A stretch of DNA of 64,000 bases from Cellulosilyticum sp. (GCA_015058045.1 SVDC01000012.1:19524-83523), one strand, 5' to 3'; numbered from the stretch's first letter, positions 49,630 through 60,653 are shown. Notes: generated from the sequence alone by a model not told the origin. Numbers and translations: made by a program.

Positions 49630-50427
49630 TTAGCTACCGAATCCAAATACCTTCTTTAATTTACCCATAAAATTATTATTTGTATTTAAATCTAAAAACG
49701 GAATATCTTCTCCTAAAACACGGCTTGCAATATTCTTAAACGCCTTGCCAGCTAATGAATTTCCTTCCGCTGACGCCGGCTCCCCTTTATTAGTTGTTAC
49801 AACAATCAGTTCATCATCTGGTACTACACCAATTAAATCTACTGCTAAAATCTCAACAACATCATCCATAGCCATCATATCACCACGTTTAACCATATGC
49901 ATACGTACACGGTTAATAATAAGTTGCATATTAGAAACGCCATGAGATTCTAATAGCCCAATGATACGATCAGCATCTCTTACTGCAGATACTTCAGGTG
50001 TTGTTACAATAAGCGCGCGGTCTGCACCTGCTATAGCATTTTGAAAACCTTGCTCAATGCCGGCTGGACAATCTAAAATCACATAGTCATATTCCTCTTT
50101 TAAGGTATCACAAAGTTTCTTCATTTGTTCTGGACTAACTGCATTTTTGTCCCTTGTTTGTGCTGCTGGTAAAAGGAATAACCCATCAAAACGTTTATCT
50201 TTAATGAGTGCTTGTTTGAGCCTACATCTTCCTTCCACAACGTCTACTAGGTCATAAACAATACGATTTTCTAAGCCCATTACAACATCCAAGTTTCTAA
50301 GTCCTATATCTGCATCTACTAATACAACACTTTTTCCTTGTAATGCAAGTGCTGTTCCTACATTGGCTGAAGTAGTCGTTTTTCCTACGCCACCTTTGCC
50401 TGATGTTACAACAATAACTTCACTCAT
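49630..50427 (-). CDS. minD: Septum site-determining protein MinD
   Basis: VVTSGKGGVGKTTTSANVG; C-terminal amphipathic tail. Confidence 0.97.
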   Translation of the reverse strand: MSEVIVVTSGKGGVGKTTTSANVGTALALQGKSVVLVDADIGLRNLDVVMGLENRIVYDLVDVVEGRCRLKQALIKDKRFDGLFLLPAAQTRDKNAVSPEQMKKLCDTLKEEYDYVILDCPAGIEQGFQNAIAGADRALIVTTPEVSAVRDADRIIGLLESHGVSNMQLIINRVRMHMVKRGDMMAMDDVVEILAVDLIGVVPDDELIVVTTNKGEPASAEGNSLAGKAFKNIASRVLGEDIPFLDLNTNNNFMGKLKKVFGFGS

Positions 50428-50430
50428 CTA

Positions 50431-51129
50431 CTATACCCCCTGGTTCTCATTAGCTAATAACATATGATTAATACTTTTTTGATCCAACACGTCTATATAA
50501 ATCTGTTCGTTATCTAGATAGGCAATTTGAAATTCCTCTAAACTGATCTTCTCTTCTTTTGAACAAGGTGCAATGACATTTTTTAATCCAATCTGAATAG
50601 GTGTCATCCCCTTGCTAATAATAAATGGTGCTTTAAAATTAGCATCTAATCCTGCATGAATCTTACCTTTTACAATCCCAAATACAATGACATTACCTCC
50701 AGCTTTAACAACACCACCTGGATTAATATCACCAAAAACAACCACATTACCTGGATACTCAACTTCAATGCCTGAACGTATAATCCCATAATAAAAATGT
50801 GTAAGAGAACCATTCATGGTATCAAGTTCATTTTTCACCCATAGCATCTTCTCATCATATGGAATAGGTTCATTTTCAAATGGATGAACAAAAGATATGT
50901 TGATAATATTTTGTCTTCTAAGTATATCAATTAGTACTTCCTGCTCATCTGAACTTAGTAAACGTCCTTTAAATCGAATACCCACCTTAGAACCCTTAAA
51001 AAATGCTTTAGATTCATTTAACTTCTGTTTGAAGTAAGAAATCACCTCTTCAAAAGGGGCTTGTTCGTCTAAGATTACGACTATACCATCTACAGTACCT
51101 TTGAATACGACAATATTTCCCTCTCCCAT
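50431..51129 (-). CDS. minC: Septum site-determining protein MinC
   Basis: GIEVEYPGNVVVFGDINPGGVVKAGGNVIVFGIVKGKIHAG. Confidence 0.94.
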   Translation of the reverse strand: MGEGNIVVFKGTVDGIVVILDEQAPFEEVISYFKQKLNESKAFFKGSKVGIRFKGRLLSSDEQEVLIDILRRQNIINISFVHPFENEPIPYDEKMLWVKNELDTMNGSLTHFYYGIIRSGIEVEYPGNVVVFGDINPGGVVKAGGNVIVFGIVKGKIHAGLDANFKAPFIISKGMTPIQIGLKNVIAPCSKEEKISLEEFQIAYLDNEQIYIDVLDQKSINHMLLANENQGV

Positions 51130-51202
51130 AACTTTCCCTCTATTCTATTATTCAATCATTTTATCCCTATAAAACTATAGGTTTTTCTGTATTCTCTTGT
51201 TT

Positions 51203-51232
51203 ATTCTACACCATCTTATCTAGAATTGACAA
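51203..51232 (-). promoter_or_regulatory. Putative sigma-A promoter of minCDE
   Basis: Minus strand TTGTCA-N18-TAGAAT in the mreD-minC gap. Confidence 0.5.
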
Positions 51233-51301
51233 TTAGTTTTCATAATTTCATTGCACTTTTTGCAATCATCTTATTTACCTATATATTTGAACATCAATAT
51301 T

Positions 51302-51814
51302 TTAAAACATATTTCTTGAATCTCGTTCACGTTCTTCAATTTTTTCATTAATGGAATAGGCAATTTGATAAACAATAAGCGATAATGTAATGGTATAGAT
51401 GAGTTCTGGAATCATAACTGATTTAATAAAATAGCCAAAATTTAATGTTCCTCTTAAAACAAGAGCCATTATATTGACCATACTATAAAACAAGCTACTT
51501 ATTAGTGTACAGATAAATGGAATAATAAAGTTTTCTCTATAAAAGTTTTTATTAAATTTTCCACATGTATAACCTATAAGCATATAAGTAATCATAGTTG
51601 GACCTATATGTAATCCAAAGGAAATATCATATAAAAGTCCTGCTACTAACCCAATCAGCATACCTTCTTTACTTCCTCTAAGCAGTGCAAAAGACACAAT
51701 AATCATAATCATAAAATTAGGGCCTATGCCCCCAATTCTAATATACTCAAACAAAGTAGATTCTAAAATATGCACAAACACTAGTAAAATTCCTAATACA
51801 ATCGTACGCATCAT
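51302..51814 (-). CDS. mreD: Rod shape-determining protein MreD
   Basis: Multi-TM 170-aa protein directly after mreC. Confidence 0.92.
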   Translation of the reverse strand: MMRTIVLGILLVFVHILESTLFEYIRIGGIGPNFMIMIIVSFALLRGSKEGMLIGLVAGLLYDISFGLHIGPTMITYMLIGYTCGKFNKNFYRENFIIPFICTLISSLFYSMVNIMALVLRGTLNFGYFIKSVMIPELIYTITLSLIVYQIAYSINEKIEERERDSRNMF

Positions 51815-51826
51815 CTTGTAACCCTC

Positions 51827-52645
51827 CTACTCACCCTCTGCACTAATCACAAGGACTTGCTTTAAGTGTTCAAAGTCTACAACTGGTCTAACATAAGCAT
51901 AGGTAACAAGATCATTACTATTAACTTTAACCTCTTCTACTCTACCGACTAAAATACCTGGTGGATAAACATCACTCAAATATGAAGTAATAATCTGATC
52001 ATTCTTCACAATTTCAGCTTCACCATTGATTTCTAACAAACACAAACCATCATTTGCAAGTTCAATATCTCCTCTTAGAATCCCAACATCTCCCGTACGG
52101 CTTACCTCTACACTTACAGCACTTCGGCTATCAATCAGCGTAATGACCTTTGATGATGTATTAGTTGCTTCCTCAACATGCCCGACTAAGCCACCTTCAG
52201 CTAAAACAACACTATTATTCTGTACATTTTTATTCATGCCTACATCAATAGTATATACTTTATTCCAGTTCCCGTAGTCTCTTCCTATAACATTAGCTCC
52301 GACACCTGCATAGTCTACATAAACTTCTTTCATATCAAGTGCACTTCTTAAACGTTCTAAATCATCTGCTACTTGTTCTGCCACTACTTGCTTTGCACGA
52401 AGTTGATCCACTTCTTCTTTAAGTGCTTTATTTTCTGCTATCAATTCATCTACTTGACGGAAATGTTCGTAAACTTGACTAATCCCATTGGTTACTACAG
52501 TGATCCCTTTTTCAAAAGGGTAGAGTACATAATTTACCCCTGTACTTAGTACAGGGATATTTAATACTTTCCCAACACCAATAAGACCGACCAAAAGGAT
52601 ACCACTAATGATACCTACCCTTTTAACTTTCTTATTTAATTTCAA
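51827..52645 (-). CDS. mreC: Rod shape-determining protein MreC
   Basis: TM + coiled coil, VIGRDYGNWNKVYTIDVG, GLVGHVEEA. Confidence 0.95.
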   Translation of the reverse strand: MKLNKKVKRVGIISGILLVGLIGVGKVLNIPVLSTGVNYVLYPFEKGITVVTNGISQVYEHFRQVDELIAENKALKEEVDQLRAKQVVAEQVADDLERLRSALDMKEVYVDYAGVGANVIGRDYGNWNKVYTIDVGMNKNVQNNSVVLAEGGLVGHVEEATNTSSKVITLIDSRSAVSVEVSRTGDVGILRGDIELANDGLCLLEINGEAEIVKNDQIITSYLSDVYPPGILVGRVEEVKVNSNDLVTYAYVRPVVDFEHLKQVLVISAEGE

Positions 52646-52662
52646 GGTACTCGCTCCTTATT

Positions 52663-53673
52663 CTATTTATCATCTGCAAAAATAGCTGACCATTTCTCAA
52701 TGTTTTCTAATGCATAACCAGTCCCTTTAGCAACACAATCTAATGGATCTTCTGCAATATTAACTGGCATCCCTGTTTCTAAGCTAATAAGTGTATCAAG
52801 TCCTGTAAGGAGTGCACCACCACCTGTAAGCATAATACCACTTTCCATAATATCTGCTGCAAGTTCTGGTGGTGTTTTCTCTAAAGTTAACTTAATGGCT
52901 TCAATAATTGAGTTAACAGGTTCTTTAATAGCTTCTGTTACTTCTGCTGAAGTAATTGTAAGTACTTTTGGAAGTCCTGTTACAAGGTCACGTCCACGGA
53001 TTTCCATTGTTTCATCTTTACCGCTTGGGTATGCTGCACCAATATTAATCTTAATTTGTTCTGCTGTTCTTTCACCGATCATTAGATTGTATTCACGTTT
53101 AATGTAGGCAACAATATATTCATCAAATTCATCTCCAGCAATACGAAGTGATTTACTTGCTACAATACCACCTAATGAAATAACTGCAACATCTGTTGTT
53201 CCTCCACCGATATCAACAACCATGTTACCTGTAGGCTCTTCTACACGAAGGTGTGCACCAATTGCAGCTGCCATTGGTTCTTCCATTATAAGTGCTTTCT
53301 TTGCACCCGCTTTTTCTGTTGCTTCTTCAACCGCACGTTTTTCTACAGATGTTACTCCTGAAGGTACACATACAATAACTCTTGGCTTAGAACCAAAGAA
53401 AGATTGTTTGTATGCTTTTCCAATAAAGTATCGAAGCATAGCTGAAGTTGTATCAAAATCAGCAATAACTCCATCTTTAAGTGGTCTAATTGCAACAATA
53501 TTACCAGGTGTTCTACCAATCATTTGTTTTGCTTCATCACCTACGGCAAGTACTTCGTTTGTTTTTTCTTTAATGGCTACTACAGAAGGCTCATTCACCA
53601 CAATACCTTTTCCTTTAACAAAAACTAATGTATTTGCAGTACCTAAATCGATACCCATATCTTTACTAAACAT
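52663..53673 (-). CDS. mreB: Rod shape-determining protein MreB
   Basis: [38 protein letters not shown]. Confidence 0.98.
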   Translation of the reverse strand: MFSKDMGIDLGTANTLVFVKGKGIVVNEPSVVAIKEKTNEVLAVGDEAKQMIGRTPGNIVAIRPLKDGVIADFDTTSAMLRYFIGKAYKQSFFGSKPRVIVCVPSGVTSVEKRAVEEATEKAGAKKALIMEEPMAAAIGAHLRVEEPTGNMVVDIGGGTTDVAVISLGGIVASKSLRIAGDEFDEYIVAYIKREYNLMIGERTAEQIKINIGAAYPSGKDETMEIRGRDLVTGLPKVLTITSAEVTEAIKEPVNSIIEAIKLTLEKTPPELAADIMESGIMLTGGGALLTGLDTLISLETGMPVNIAEDPLDCVAKGTGYALENIEKWSAIFADDK

Positions 53674-53765
53674 GTTCTTCCTCCTAAATTAGTCTATCTA
53701 CAATATGTGAATGGACAAAATATCATATCTATCATCATACCTTTTTTTTCTTTTTTTTTCAACAT

Positions 53766-54458
53766 CTATAAATAACTTTCTTCCCTTAAACTTTTGTAAG
53801 AATTATCCCCTATAATAATATGATCCAATAACGGAATTCCAACAACTTCTCCAACTGTTTTAAGTCTTTTAGTAATTTGCAAATCTTCACTACTTGGTGT
53901 TGGATCTCCGCTTGGATGATTATGGAGGACGATAATGCTATGTGCTGATTTTTGTATAGCCAGTTTAAAAACCTCTCTAGGATGAACAATCGAAGCTGTT
54001 AAACTCCCCTTTGAAACCATTTGATAGCCCATTAACTTACATTTGGCATCTATAAACGTTACCACAAAACATTCACTTTTTTCATGACGCAATATTTCCA
54101 TAAAATACTCTGCCAAGGTCCTCGGATCTGATATTTTAATTCTGGGCTGACGCTTATCTTGCGCAATACGTTTGCTAAGCTCTAATACCGCTTTAATTTG
54201 GAGCGCCTTAATCTTACCAATGCCCCTAATAGATTGAAGTTCTTCATAGGAAAAATCATATAAATGAGCTAATGAAAAATGTTTTCCCTCTATATCAGAA
54301 CCTGCACGCTTTAATAAATACTGTGCTAACTCCTGCACATTCATCTCTCTCGTTCCTGTTCTTAATAAAATAGCTAATAAATCGCTATCTGTTAGGTGAT
54401 CTACACCATAGCGCAAGAATTTTTCATAGGGCATCTCTATCTTAATCTGCTCATTCAT
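53766..54458 (-). CDS. radC: RadC family protein (JAB/MPN domain)
   Basis: HNHPSGDPTPSSEDLQITKRL, LDHIIIG. Confidence 0.96.
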   Translation of the reverse strand: MNEQIKIEMPYEKFLRYGVDHLTDSDLLAILLRTGTREMNVQELAQYLLKRAGSDIEGKHFSLAHLYDFSYEELQSIRGIGKIKALQIKAVLELSKRIAQDKRQPRIKISDPRTLAEYFMEILRHEKSECFVVTFIDAKCKLMGYQMVSKGSLTASIVHPREVFKLAIQKSAHSIIVLHNHPSGDPTPSSEDLQITKRLKTVGEVVGIPLLDHIIIGDNSYKSLREESYL

Positions 54459-54590
54459 AATATCCCCTCCTTTTTTGGATTATGGCCATTTTCCTACTTG
54501 TTCATACGTCTTTCAATCAAAGGATTTTAAATTTCAAACTCATATATAAAACACCTATTCAGTCCAGTTAGCTTTCATTAATAAAAAGCA

Positions 54591-54622
54591 AAAAAATAAG
54601 CCCTTACGAGCTTATTTTTTCT
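54591..54622 (-). terminator. Terminator after maf
   Basis: AAAAAATAAGCTCGTAAGGGCTTATTTTTTT. Confidence 0.75.
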
Positions 54623-54627
54623 TGATA

Positions 54628-55194
54628 CTATATTAAATGCTTTTTTAGTTCTTGATATAACTGATGAACAGGTAACCCCATTACATTATAGTAATCACCT
54701 TTTATGCCTACAATATATCTGGCTCCATAACCTTGTATGCCATAGGCACCTGCTTTATCCATTGGTTCCTTCGTTTGAATATATGTCTCTATTTCTTCTT
54801 CTGATAACAACTGCATCGTAACCTGTGTTTCTTGATAAAAAGTCTGTATAACGCCTTTGTCTTGGTGGATTAATGCCACACCTGTGTAAACTTGATGGGT
54901 TTTTCCACTAAGTTTATTTAATATATTTTTTGCGTCTACCTCATCCTTAGGTTTCCCCATAATTTTCCCCTCATAACATACCACTGTATCTGCGCCAATC
55001 ACCCACTGATCTGGATATTTAAGTGCAACTGCTTCAGCTTTTTGCCTTGCTAAAGCTTGTACATTTTCTTCCGGTGTTAATGCTTCATCTATTTGTTCTT
55101 CTACTTCTTCAGTGCAAACTTCAAATCTCCAAGGCAATAGCTGGACGAGTTGCTTTCTCCTTGGTGACTGTGATGCTAATAAAATCGGTTTCAT
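54628..55194 (-). CDS. maf: Maf family nucleotide pyrophosphatase
   Basis: LLASQSPRRKQLV, VIGADTVV, DKAGAYGIQG. Confidence 0.96.
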   Translation of the reverse strand: MKPILLASQSPRRKQLVQLLPWRFEVCTEEVEEQIDEALTPEENVQALARQKAEAVALKYPDQWVIGADTVVCYEGKIMGKPKDEVDAKNILNKLSGKTHQVYTGVALIHQDKGVIQTFYQETQVTMQLLSEEEIETYIQTKEPMDKAGAYGIQGYGARYIVGIKGDYYNVMGLPVHQLYQELKKHLI

Positions 55195-55209
55195 TCTACG
55201 CCTCTTTTC

Positions 55210-55476
55210 TTAAATTCTCTTATATAAAAAGATTCCACACAACAGACCTAATATAGCTGCTAAAGTAATATTAAATTTAATTTGTACGGAAAACCATATG
55301 ACACCTAAATTAAGTTGAAAAGGTTGGTCTAATCCAAAGCTTCCTGCATAATTCATCCAAGATAAAAACTCTACCTTACTACATAAGTTGCCTACAAAAT
55401 ACCCTACAGTTAATCCTGATAAAATACACAATATTAAAACCCCAAAATTCCCTACTTTTGCCCCTCCACCAATCAT
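55210..55476 (-). CDS. DUF4321-like small membrane protein
   Basis: Small two-TM protein next to maf; LNLGVIWFSVQIKFNITLAAILG. Confidence 0.7.
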   Translation of the reverse strand: MIGGGAKVGNFGVLILCILSGLTVGYFVGNLCSKVEFLSWMNYAGSFGLDQPFQLNLGVIWFSVQIKFNITLAAILGLLCGIFLYKRI

Positions 55477-55592
55477 CTTCTTTAATCCCCCACTCTTTTT
55501 TATTCTATTTTCTTATGTTTCTTTTTATTATACACTAGCGTATTTTAAAATTCCACTTTCTTCCTATTTATATTCATCTCAAAAAGTATCAT

Positions 55593-55639
55593 AGTACACA
55601 AAAAGGTAATTGTCTATAACAGTTACCTTTTTGTGTACT
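55593..55639 (-). terminator. Terminator of the rnf operon, 17-bp perfect stem
   Basis: AGTACACAAAAAGGTAA...TTACCTTTTTGTGTACT. Confidence 0.8.
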
Positions 55640-55686
55640 ACTTATTCATCTAAGAAAAAAAATACCTCTCCTAGTACTTTTCTTCA

Positions 55687-56559
55687 TTATATAGAAATCT
55701 GGTTTCCATTTGATGCCATTTCACTAGGAATAACATTTTCTTCCAAGCACTCCTTCTCATCTAATAAGTTAGAAATTGCTTTAGTTGGACATTTTAAACT
55801 ACATTTACCACAACCTATGCATAAACTTGCATCAATAACCGCATGATTCTCTTCTAGTCGAATCGCACCCTGTTCACATTGTTTTACGCATAAACCACAT
55901 CCTATACAACCCACTTTACACGCTGATTTGACATCTTTTCCTTTATCCTTAGAAATACAATCTACATGATAGCTACTACTTATTGGAACAAGGTGAATCA
56001 CAGACCTTGGACATTGTTTTTCACAAGCACCACATCCTACGCAGCGTTCACGATTAATGATAGGTAGTCCGTTCTCCATGGTAATAGCGCCAAATGGACA
56101 AGCTATCATACAAGAGCCATAACCTAAGCATCCATAGGCACATAGTTTAGGACCTCCACCTATAAGACTCGCATCTTGACAAGTCAAATTTCCTGCATAT
56201 ATAAACTTTTGTCCTGCTACTTCATGATTTCCTTTGCATCTTACAACAGCCACTTTCTTCTCACCTGCTACTGCTTCTTGTCCCATAATTTTTGCAATCG
56301 CTGCTACTTGATCTGTATTACAAACTGGACATCCATTTACAGGACTTTCACCACTCACAATAGACTTCGCCATAGCCTCACATCCTGCCTGACCACATCC
56401 ACCGCAGTTTGCCCCTGGCAAACATTCTTTAATTGCCTCTACTCGTTCATCTACTGGTACTGCAAATTTTTTAGCAGCAATGCCTAATCCTAATCCAAAA
56501 AGAAGGCCCATGCCACCAATCGTTGCAATAGGGGATAAAATTGCTGTAATATCCATCAT
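55687..56559 (-). CDS. rnfB: Electron transport complex subunit RnfB
   Basis: CLPGANCGGCGQAGCEAMAK and multiple CxxCxxCxxxC ferredoxin motifs. Confidence 0.96.
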   Translation of the reverse strand: MMDITAILSPIATIGGMGLLFGLGLGIAAKKFAVPVDERVEAIKECLPGANCGGCGQAGCEAMAKSIVSGESPVNGCPVCNTDQVAAIAKIMGQEAVAGEKKVAVVRCKGNHEVAGQKFIYAGNLTCQDASLIGGGPKLCAYGCLGYGSCMIACPFGAITMENGLPIINRERCVGCGACEKQCPRSVIHLVPISSSYHVDCISKDKGKDVKSACKVGCIGCGLCVKQCEQGAIRLEENHAVIDASLCIGCGKCSLKCPTKAISNLLDEKECLEENVIPSEMASNGNQISI

Positions 56560-56570
56560 TATACCTCCTT

Positions 56571-57152
56571 TTATATATTAGGAATTAAATTTTGAAAACC
56601 TGCAAAAGCTAATGCCATAAATCCTGCAATCATTAAAACTAATGGAAGTCCCTTAAAAGCAGGAATCACATCATTATCTTCTACTCGCTCTCTAATACCC
56701 GCCATTAATAGCATCGCCAGAGTAAACCCGATAGCTGCACCTAAACTATTTACTACGGACTGTATAAGTGTATAGTCTTTTTGCATATTGAGTACTGCTA
56801 CACCAAGTACTGCACAATTTGTTGTAATCAGCGGCAAATAAACACCTAATGCACTATACAATGAAGGACTCATTTTTTGAATGACCATTTCAACAAGTTG
56901 TACAAGAGAGGCAATCACTAAAATAAATGCTAAGTTATATAAATACTCTAAACCTAGAGGTGTTAAAATAAACTCGTATACAAGATAAGTGCAAAGTGAT
57001 GCAATGCCCATTACAAAAGTAACGGCTGCTCCCATACCAAGTGCTGTATCTACCTTCTTAGATACACCCAAGAAGGCACAAATCCCTAAAAATTTTACAA
57101 GTACAAAGTTATTGACTAGAGCCGCTCCAATAAATAATAATATTAAATTCAT
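56571..57152 (-). CDS. rnfA: Electron transport complex subunit RnfA
   Basis: NNFVLVKFLGICAFLGVSKK, LITTNCAVLGV. Confidence 0.96.
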   Translation of the reverse strand: MNLILLFIGAALVNNFVLVKFLGICAFLGVSKKVDTALGMGAAVTFVMGIASLCTYLVYEFILTPLGLEYLYNLAFILVIASLVQLVEMVIQKMSPSLYSALGVYLPLITTNCAVLGVAVLNMQKDYTLIQSVVNSLGAAIGFTLAMLLMAGIRERVEDNDVIPAFKGLPLVLMIAGFMALAFAGFQNLIPNI

Positions 57153-57155
57153 ACC

Positions 57156-57761
57156 TTAGTCCCCCCATTCCTTCTTTGCCTTGATTGAATTTAAAACAGC
57201 CATTAAGATTGCTAGTGTAAAGAATGCACCTGGAGCTAAAATCATAACAGTTGCTGGTGGATAAAAGCTTGGCATCACAGATAAACCAAATAATGTACCC
57301 ACACCTAATAATTCTCTAATACATCCAATCACTGTAAGGGATACAGTGAAACCAAGTCCCATACCAAGACCATCGCACATAGAATCTAAAGGTTTATGCC
57401 TAGAAGCATATGCTTCTGCCCTACCTAAAATGATACAGTTTACAACAATAAGTGGAATAAAAAGCCCTAAACTACTGTATAAACTAGGAACATAAGCTTT
57501 AAGTAGAAACTCAATCACAGTAACAAAACTTGCAATAACAACTATATAAGCCGGAATACGTATCTTAGTTGGAATAAAATTTCTAAGCAAAGAAATAACC
57601 AGATTAGAGCAAATTAAAACAGCTGTTACAGAAAGACCCATTCCAATAGCATTAATCGCACTTGTGGTAACCGCTAAGGTTGGACACATTCCTAATACCT
57701 GCACAAAGGTTGGATTATCTTTAATAATACCTGCTTTTAAACGTTCACCTAAGTGACTCAT
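57156..57761 (-). CDS. rnfE: Electron transport complex subunit RnfE
   Basis: NPTFVQVLGMCPTLAVTTSAINAIGMG, LIVVNCIILGRAEA; ATG 57761 overlaps rnfG stop. Confidence 0.95.
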   Translation of the reverse strand: MSHLGERLKAGIIKDNPTFVQVLGMCPTLAVTTSAINAIGMGLSVTAVLICSNLVISLLRNFIPTKIRIPAYIVVIASFVTVIEFLLKAYVPSLYSSLGLFIPLIVVNCIILGRAEAYASRHKPLDSMCDGLGMGLGFTVSLTVIGCIRELLGVGTLFGLSVMPSFYPPATVMILAPGAFFTLAILMAVLNSIKAKKEWGD

Positions 57762-58321
57762 TGCACATTCCTCCATTCTTCTTGATGCGCCATCACATAT
57801 TCACTTGCACTATTAACTGCATTTGTAATAGCTTCTGAAGTAATTGTTGCACCTGTAATTGCTTGAATTTCATTTTCATCCGGTGCTGCTTTGCTTACTA
57901 AAAGCGGTGTTTTTCTCATGGTAAATTGCCCTTTAAAACTTTCCTTTTCTGCATTGGCACCAAACCCTGGTGTTTCAGAATGCTCTAAAATACTAATCCC
58001 TGCTACATTACCTTCAAGATCAATTCCAATGAGGAGTTTAATAGCCCCACCATAGCCGTTTGGTTCCATACGTAATACATAACCAATGGTCGTATCTCCC
58101 TTTTGAGCTATACACACCTTTTTTACGGACTCATCTGCTAAGTCTTCTAACGGAATAAAGTGCTCTGCTTCCGTAATCAATTTCCTCATGGCTGCTTCTT
58201 CAGATTTTATTTCATTAGCTGCAATAATAGGTGCTGTTATTTGATTTACTGCGCCTAAAATCCCAACACAAATGGCAGTAATGAGAAATAAAATACCACC
58301 TAGTTTTAGTGGATGGTTCAT
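57758..58321 (-). CDS. rnfG: Electron transport complex subunit RnfG (FMN-binding)
   Basis: HSETPGFGANAE, ITGATITSEAITNAVN. Confidence 0.95.
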   Translation of the reverse strand: MNHPLKLGGILFLITAICVGILGAVNQITAPIIAANEIKSEEAAMRKLITEAEHFIPLEDLADESVKKVCIAQKGDTTIGYVLRMEPNGYGGAIKLLIGIDLEGNVAGISILEHSETPGFGANAEKESFKGQFTMRKTPLLVSKAAPDENEIQAITGATITSEAITNAVNSASEYVMAHQEEWRNVQ

Positions 58322-59280
58322 GCTTTTACCCCCTCTCCAAATCGACGTACTTTCACATATTTATCGATTAAAGGCACCACTAAGTTCATGATTAAGATAC
58401 TATAGCTAACCCCTTCTGGATAACCTCCAAATAAACGTACAAGGGTGGTAATCACACCTGCACCTATTGCAAAAATTACTTGTCCCTTAATTGTCATTGG
58501 TGTAGTGGTGTAATCTGTTGCCATAAAGAAAGCGCCTAACATGGCTCCTCCTAAGAAAAGTGAATAAAAACTTAAATACACGTCAAAACCATTAAGAAGC
58601 GTTGTTAAAATAAAAATACTACCTAAATAGCACACAGGGATGTGCCATGTAATGACCTTTCTAATGATTAAATAAAGTCCACCTATTAATAAAGCAATGG
58701 CAGAAGCTTCTCCTATACATCCTCCAATATTTCCAATAAAAGCATCTACCAAAGAAGGAAGTTCATCCATTAAGTCATTTTTCATAAGTTCAAGTGGTGT
58801 TGCACTTGTGATGGCATCTACACCTGCTACAAACTCTCCTGGAATTGGCACCATAAAACTTCTCATGGATGTACTATAGCCTGCTAATAAGAAAGCACGT
58901 GCTGCTAAAGCTGGATTAATAAAGTTTTGTCCAATACCTCCAAAAACTTGTTTAGCTAATATAATCGCTACAAACGCCCCTACTACTACAATATAAGTCG
59001 GTGCATTGGCTGGTATATTATAAGCAAGTAGTATTCCTGTAACCACTGCACTTAAATCTCCAATTGTAATGGTTCTTTTAAAACTCTTTTCCCAAATCCA
59101 TTCAAATCCCACACAACAAATAACACTAATGGCAGTAAGCCATAACACACGTAGACCATAAAAATAAACGGCAACAAGTAAAGCTGGCATTAAAGCAATG
59201 ATCACATCCAACATTACACTTCTTGTGGTATGACTTGCTTTAGCATGTGGGGATGATGAAACGATTAACATTTTCTCCAT
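58318..59280 (-). CDS. rnfD: Electron transport complex subunit RnfD
   Basis: GQNFINPALAARAFLLAGY, ITSATPLEL, GGAMLGAFFMATDYTT. Confidence 0.96.
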   Translation of the reverse strand: MEKMLIVSSSPHAKASHTTRSVMLDVIIALMPALLVAVYFYGLRVLWLTAISVICCVGFEWIWEKSFKRTITIGDLSAVVTGILLAYNIPANAPTYIVVVGAFVAIILAKQVFGGIGQNFINPALAARAFLLAGYSTSMRSFMVPIPGEFVAGVDAITSATPLELMKNDLMDELPSLVDAFIGNIGGCIGEASAIALLIGGLYLIIRKVITWHIPVCYLGSIFILTTLLNGFDVYLSFYSLFLGGAMLGAFFMATDYTTTPMTIKGQVIFAIGAGVITTLVRLFGGYPEGVSYSILIMNLVVPLIDKYVKVRRFGEGVKA

Positions 59281-59295
59281 CGCTAATTCTCCTTT

Positions 59296-60612
59296 TTATT
59301 TTTTACTACGAATAGCTGCTTTTGCACTGCGAATACTTTGTACAATTTCTCTTTTAGCCGGGCAAATATAGGCACAGCAACCACACTCAATACAGTCCAT
59401 TCCATTTTGTTTGATAAACTCATCATAGTGTCCATGAATTGCACTTTTTTGCAGCGCACTTGGTACTAGTCCCATTGGACACACATTGACACATTTACCA
59501 CATCGAATGCAATTGGAAGCTGCCTCTAATCCCACTTCTTCCTTCGTAAAACATAAAATAGCTGATGTTCCTTTCATAACGGGTACATCCACATCTGAAA
59601 TAGCTGTTCCCATCATGGGCCCCCCAGCAATAATCTTAACGCTTTGCTCCCAATCTACTTGAGCATATTCTAGGACTTCTCTAAAAGAGGTCCCTGTCTT
59701 TACTTCTAAATTACAAGGCTTCTTAACGCCTTTTCCTGATATGGTGACAATACGGCTTAAAACCGGTTCCCCTCTTGTCACTGCGCGATAAATGGCACCT
59801 ACCGAATCAATATTATGTACAATGCATCCAACTTCAATAGGTAATTTTCCACTTGGTACTTCTCTAGTGGTAAGTGCTGCAATTAAATGTTTCTCTGAAC
59901 CTTGAGGATATTTAGTATGTAAAAGTTTCACTTCTATAGAAGTGCCTTTAGCTAACTGCTTCATATGTTCATAGGCATCCATCTTATTATCTTCAATTCC
60001 TATAATGCCTTTAGCTTCCTTATAAACATGAAGTAAAATCTTTAACCCACCAATAACCTCTTCACCACGTTCTAGCATCACTCTATGGTCTGAAGTTAAA
60101 TAAGGCTCACATTCTGCTCCATTAATTAAAATGAATTCTACTTTTTTATCTTTAGGTGTAGAAAGTTTAACATGAGTAGGGAATGCTGCACCACCTAATC
60201 CTACTATACCTGCTACTTTGACTGCTTCAATGAGTTCTTCTTTAGTTAAAGGGACTTCTTGCCCTTTTAAATGAGGCTTCATCTGCTCACCTCTTGTATA
60301 AAGCCCATCATTTTCAACAATCACGCATGTCTCTTTAATTCCTTTAAGAGTCATGTGCATCTCCACAGCTTTTACTATACCTGATACAGAACTATGTATA
60401 GGTGCTGATACAAAGCCATTGGCTTCTCCGATCTTATCGCCAACACTTACATAGTCTCCCTTTTTTACAATCGGTGTACAAGGTGCACCAATATGCTGGG
60501 ACATTGGAAATACTAACTCCTTACCGGGTAACATCTTTTCAATCATAAGACCGGCAGTTGCTTCTTTATGATAGTTGGGATGAATACCACGTTTAAAAGT
60601 TAATCCTTTCAT
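59296..60612 (-). CDS. rnfC: Electron transport complex subunit RnfC
   Basis: GLGGAAFPTHVKL, LINGAECEPYLTSDHR, two CxxCxxCxxxCP clusters; ATG 60612 with GGGGGAG. Confidence 0.96.
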   Translation of the reverse strand: MKGLTFKRGIHPNYHKEATAGLMIEKMLPGKELVFPMSQHIGAPCTPIVKKGDYVSVGDKIGEANGFVSAPIHSSVSGIVKAVEMHMTLKGIKETCVIVENDGLYTRGEQMKPHLKGQEVPLTKEELIEAVKVAGIVGLGGAAFPTHVKLSTPKDKKVEFILINGAECEPYLTSDHRVMLERGEEVIGGLKILLHVYKEAKGIIGIEDNKMDAYEHMKQLAKGTSIEVKLLHTKYPQGSEKHLIAALTTREVPSGKLPIEVGCIVHNIDSVGAIYRAVTRGEPVLSRIVTISGKGVKKPCNLEVKTGTSFREVLEYAQVDWEQSVKIIAGGPMMGTAISDVDVPVMKGTSAILCFTKEEVGLEAASNCIRCGKCVNVCPMGLVPSALQKSAIHGHYDEFIKQNGMDCIECGCCAYICPAKREIVQSIRSAKAAIRSKK

Positions 60613-60653
60613 TTGTCTCCCCCTTTTCATTCTACATATTTTGCCTCACATAG

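Noticed and set aside
53222-53692. 156-aa + strand ORF opposite mreB
   Set aside because: Antisense shadow ORF of a highly conserved gene; no SD or recognisable domain
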